In this document: positions 62,437 to 64,000 of the stretch, piece after piece | How positions within the stretch are numbered: the stretch's first letter is position 1 | Layout of the letters: each line of letters begins with the position of its first letter | Origin: Natronosalvus hydrolyticus | Lineage (GTDB): Archaea; Halobacteriota; Halobacteria; Halobacteriales; Natrialbaceae | DNA: 64,000 nucleotides | Direction of reading: 5' to 3' | Assembly (NCBI GenBank): GCA_025517525.1 | Contig: JAOPJZ010000008.1 | Coordinates: 62,001-126,000 of the forward strand | Made by a program: the position numbers and the translations under genes | Notes under the pieces: model-generated | The model's input: only the letters and a program-made list of their open reading frames with translations | Told to the model about the DNA's origin: nothing | Database searches by the model: none

Positions 62437-63534
62437 AGTGGTCAGCATAACTTTTGAATATCCGGGAGGAACGTTTTGATCCAGTTGTCGGCGAAGCTGA
62501 CGCGTTTAGATAGGTCTAGGAAGGTGTTAGTAACGAACTGCTTGAAGTGGTCCTTTCCTTCGAAGATTTCTGGCGAAATCTTCCGTTTGAGCGTCTTCCA
62601 GAGCGGTTCGATGGCATTGAACATCGGCGAGTACGGCGGGAGGAAGACGAACTCGATGCCGAGTTCGTCGGCCCGTTGCTGGGTGAGTTTCGCATGATGG
62701 CCGCCATCGTTGTCGGCGATGAGCAGAATCCGCCCGACCGGATTCTGCTCACGAATCGCTTCTAATGCCGCACAGACGCTCTCTTTCGTCTTTCGCTCTC
62801 AGAAAATAAGCGTGCTCTTCCCGAGTAATGCGTAGAAGCCAAGAGTTTTCAAGGGACCGCAACCAGTGGTTTGTGGATTTCCACGGTCCGATCGTACGAC
62901 CACATTCGCTGAGAGTTCTCGAACGGTTGCGGCCACGATGCATCGAAAAAGCCGAGAACAAGCGGCTCATCTCCGAGATCTTTCGTGAGCGCCTCTCCCA
63001 GGCGCTCACGAAAATCCTCTTCAGCATTCGGTGGTTGTCGTGGGTCCATCGGTCGTGGTTTTGCGTACTGCATGCCATCAGCACGGAGAATTCGTGCAAG
63101 ATGGGCTCGATCGTACGTAACGCCGTAGCGGTCCCAGAGGAGGTCGTCGATCTCCTGTGGTGTCCACGGCTGGCCCTCTTCGAGGAGAGCAAAGAACTCG
63201 TCAAATTGTGCAGGGGGAGAGCTTCGCGGGCGGCCCGCCCGCGAAGTTCGGACGCAGTCCATCAACCCCACCTTCGTTCCACGCTTTGAGCCAGCGTCCG
63301 CCGGTTGGCTGAGACGCACCGACACGTCGTGCAGCCATTTTGTCGGTGTCGCCCAGAGAGACGTTCTTGATGAAGCAGAGTCGTCGGACGAGACGAGTCT
63401 CGCCCGCCTTCTGGGCTTCATTAATTGCTTCATCAAGCTGGTGTTCCGGCAGATGCTTCACCATCTCAGTCCGACGAGCTGTCTTAATCAGCGTCTATAC
63501 GCGTTCTGTAGATTCAAACATAGCGCTGACCACT
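62437..63534 (-). mobile_element. IS630-type element inserted in the IS6 transposase
   Basis: The ends are perfect 10-bp inverted repeats AGTGGTCAGC (62437-62446) and GCTGACCACT (63525-63534), with weaker similarity continuing inward (ATAACTTTTGAA against GCTATGTTTGAA). Length is 1,098 bp. No TA duplication was seen at the borders, unlike the element at 58,880. Confidence 0.72.
62442..63464 (-). pseudogene. IS630-type transposase, frameshifted
   Basis: Frame 1 (from 63464): MVKHLPEHQLDEAINEAQKA, RRVGASQPTGGRWLKAWNEG. Frame 2: FDEFFALLEEGQPWTPQEID and VLGFFDASWPQPFENSQRMW (first Asp), ending PLVAVP-stop. Frame 3: TLGFYALLGKSTLIF-stop, ILLIADNDGGHHAKLTQQRA (second Asp), FLPPYSPMFNAIEPLWKTLK (last Glu) and FADNWIKTFLPDIQKLC. 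Two frameshifts and one stop inactivate an otherwise complete gene. Confidence 0.7.
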
Positions 63535-63871
63535 CCAGCCGTCGCGGGTCGCGGTCGACGAGAAACAGATCGAGGTTGACGGCGAGAAAAAGTGGCTGTA
63601 CGCCGCGATCGACACAGAATCGAAGCTGCTCCTTGAAATCGACGTATACAGCCGCCGCGGGACTGACCCCGCGGCGGCGTTTCTGCATCGGCTCTCCGAG
63701 AAACATGAAATCGACGAGACAGAGTTTCTCGTCGATGCTGGCGGTTATTTGACTGCCCTCGCTCGTCACGAATTGAGCGGTCAGCTCAACTACAGCGACC
63801 GAAACCACGTCGAAAACTGTGCCATTTCGAGTACTTAAATCCGATCTCAGCCCGTTAGATTGAGAGAGACG

Positions 63872-64000
63872 ATGACAGAAGCAGTTCATTCTCAGACACA
63901 GCGTTCTTCGCGTCAAAACCTATCCGAGGAGTACAGTCAGCCACCAACGACCGCGAGCAAATTTTACTCGCTGCTCGACGAAGTCGACAGCGAGTTCATC
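63872..64000 (+). CDS. Partial protein running off the right edge, unidentified
   Basis: This frame is open from ATG 63872 to the window end (43 residues): MTEAVHSQTQRSSRQNLSEE then PTTASKFYSLLDEVDSEFI. GATTGAGAGAGACG precedes the ATG. It could be the N-terminus of another transposase or a regulator; too short to name. Confidence 0.4.
   Translation, partial: MTEAVHSQTQRSSRQNLSEEYSQPPTTASKFYSLLDEVDSEFI

Larger units (their letters stand above)
62147..63836 (+). mobile_element. IS6-family element interrupted by an IS630 insertion
   Basis: The left end GGCACTGTCTAGATGAG is at 62147. The transposase N-terminal half runs to 62435 and its catalytic half resumes at 63536. Between them lies a complete IS630-type element. 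The right terminus of the IS6 element was not found; the coding similarity stops near 63,820. Confidence 0.7.
62201..63836 (+). pseudogene. IS6-family transposase split by insertion
   Basis: First part: MQLANLLRESLDVDCDEIWE, RVFGVRLHSMGLSIREVVAV and SHGTIWNWTHKLSEAQSDPP, ending in codons for P-T-A. Second part: QPSRVAVDEKQIEVDGEKKW, LYAAIDTESKLLLEIDVYSR, RGTDPAAAFLHRLSEKHEID and FLVDAGGYLTALARHELSG. Removing the intervening DNA joins PTA to QPSRV in frame, apart from one shared C. An extra G at about 63,780 then shifts the frame, and the C-terminus is lost. Confidence 0.72.

Noticed and set aside
17226..64000. tRNA gene serving as integration site
   Set aside because: No cloverleaf-type sequence or tRNA 3' end duplication was noticed; the left junction lies in a protein gene instead.

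Overview
The window reads as haloarchaeal DNA, probably from a Natrialba/Natrinema/Haloterrigena-type lineage (order inferred, not proven). The genes encode very acidic proteins. Typical haloarchaeal pairs are present (Hel308 with the KEOPS subunit Cgi121; HalOD1 with DUF7344 proteins), and a TFB (archaeal TFIIB) paralogue is also encoded. Positions 1 to about 17,226 are GC-rich, tightly packed core chromosome, very rich in the hexamer CTCGAG. From there to the right edge the DNA is more AT-rich, CTCGAG becomes scarce, and insertion-sequence debris is dense.

Core (1-17,226): Hef nuclease C-terminus, DCC thiol oxidoreductase, an SSSCA1-type zinc protein, GNAT and LOG-like enzymes, malate dehydrogenase, ferredoxin, PiT phosphate permease, a two-gene MgtE-like transporter, UspA, Hel308 and Cgi121, an Old-Yellow-Enzyme-family oxidoreductase, a HAD phosphatase, a second Ski2-type helicase and a PH-domain membrane protein. 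The core ends inside a gene: the N-terminus of a NucS/DUF91-like protein (17,123) runs about 35 codons and is then replaced by foreign sequence and a dead ISH3-type transposase.

Defence region (17.8-34.3 kb): a small membrane ORF, an unknown membrane-anchored protein divergent from a SIR2-domain protein, a dead IS6 element, and an eight-gene minus-strand operon. The operon reads dndC-dndD-dndE-dndA followed by a PLD/SF2 helicase, a 69-residue protein, a second DndD-like ATPase and a 161-residue protein. This matches the published archaeal DndCDEA-PbeABCD phosphorothioation-based antiviral system. A winged-helix protein with three HNH-associated repeats faces it tail to tail. An unknown gene and a short palindrome lie upstream of dndC.

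Cassette region (34.3-45.6 kb): two neighbouring units (35,588-36,716 and 36,813-38,203) are each bounded by related inverted termini and 8-bp direct repeats. They contain no transposase; one carries a PIN/RHH toxin-antitoxin-like pair and the other a DUF7344/HalOD1 pair. Solo ends of the same family occur at 18.1 kb and 45.6 kb. Next comes a mobile-looking module: a Cas4-like nuclease, a serine recombinase and a TFB paralogue in one tight operon, a second large serine recombinase facing it, and a 551-residue unknown protein.

Right part (45.6-64 kb): small regulatory proteins, a PiT-UspA pair, an intact IS110 element whose 5' non-coding region looks like a structured (bridge-type) RNA, an HNH/membrane pair, and a catabolic remnant (AtuA, DUF4387, a TctC-type binding protein, an IclR regulator). 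The catabolic genes are scattered among dead IS630, IS4, IS1595, ISH3 and IS6 copies; one intact IS630 element and a nested IS630-in-IS6 insertion are visible. No tRNA, rRNA or CRISPR array was recognised.
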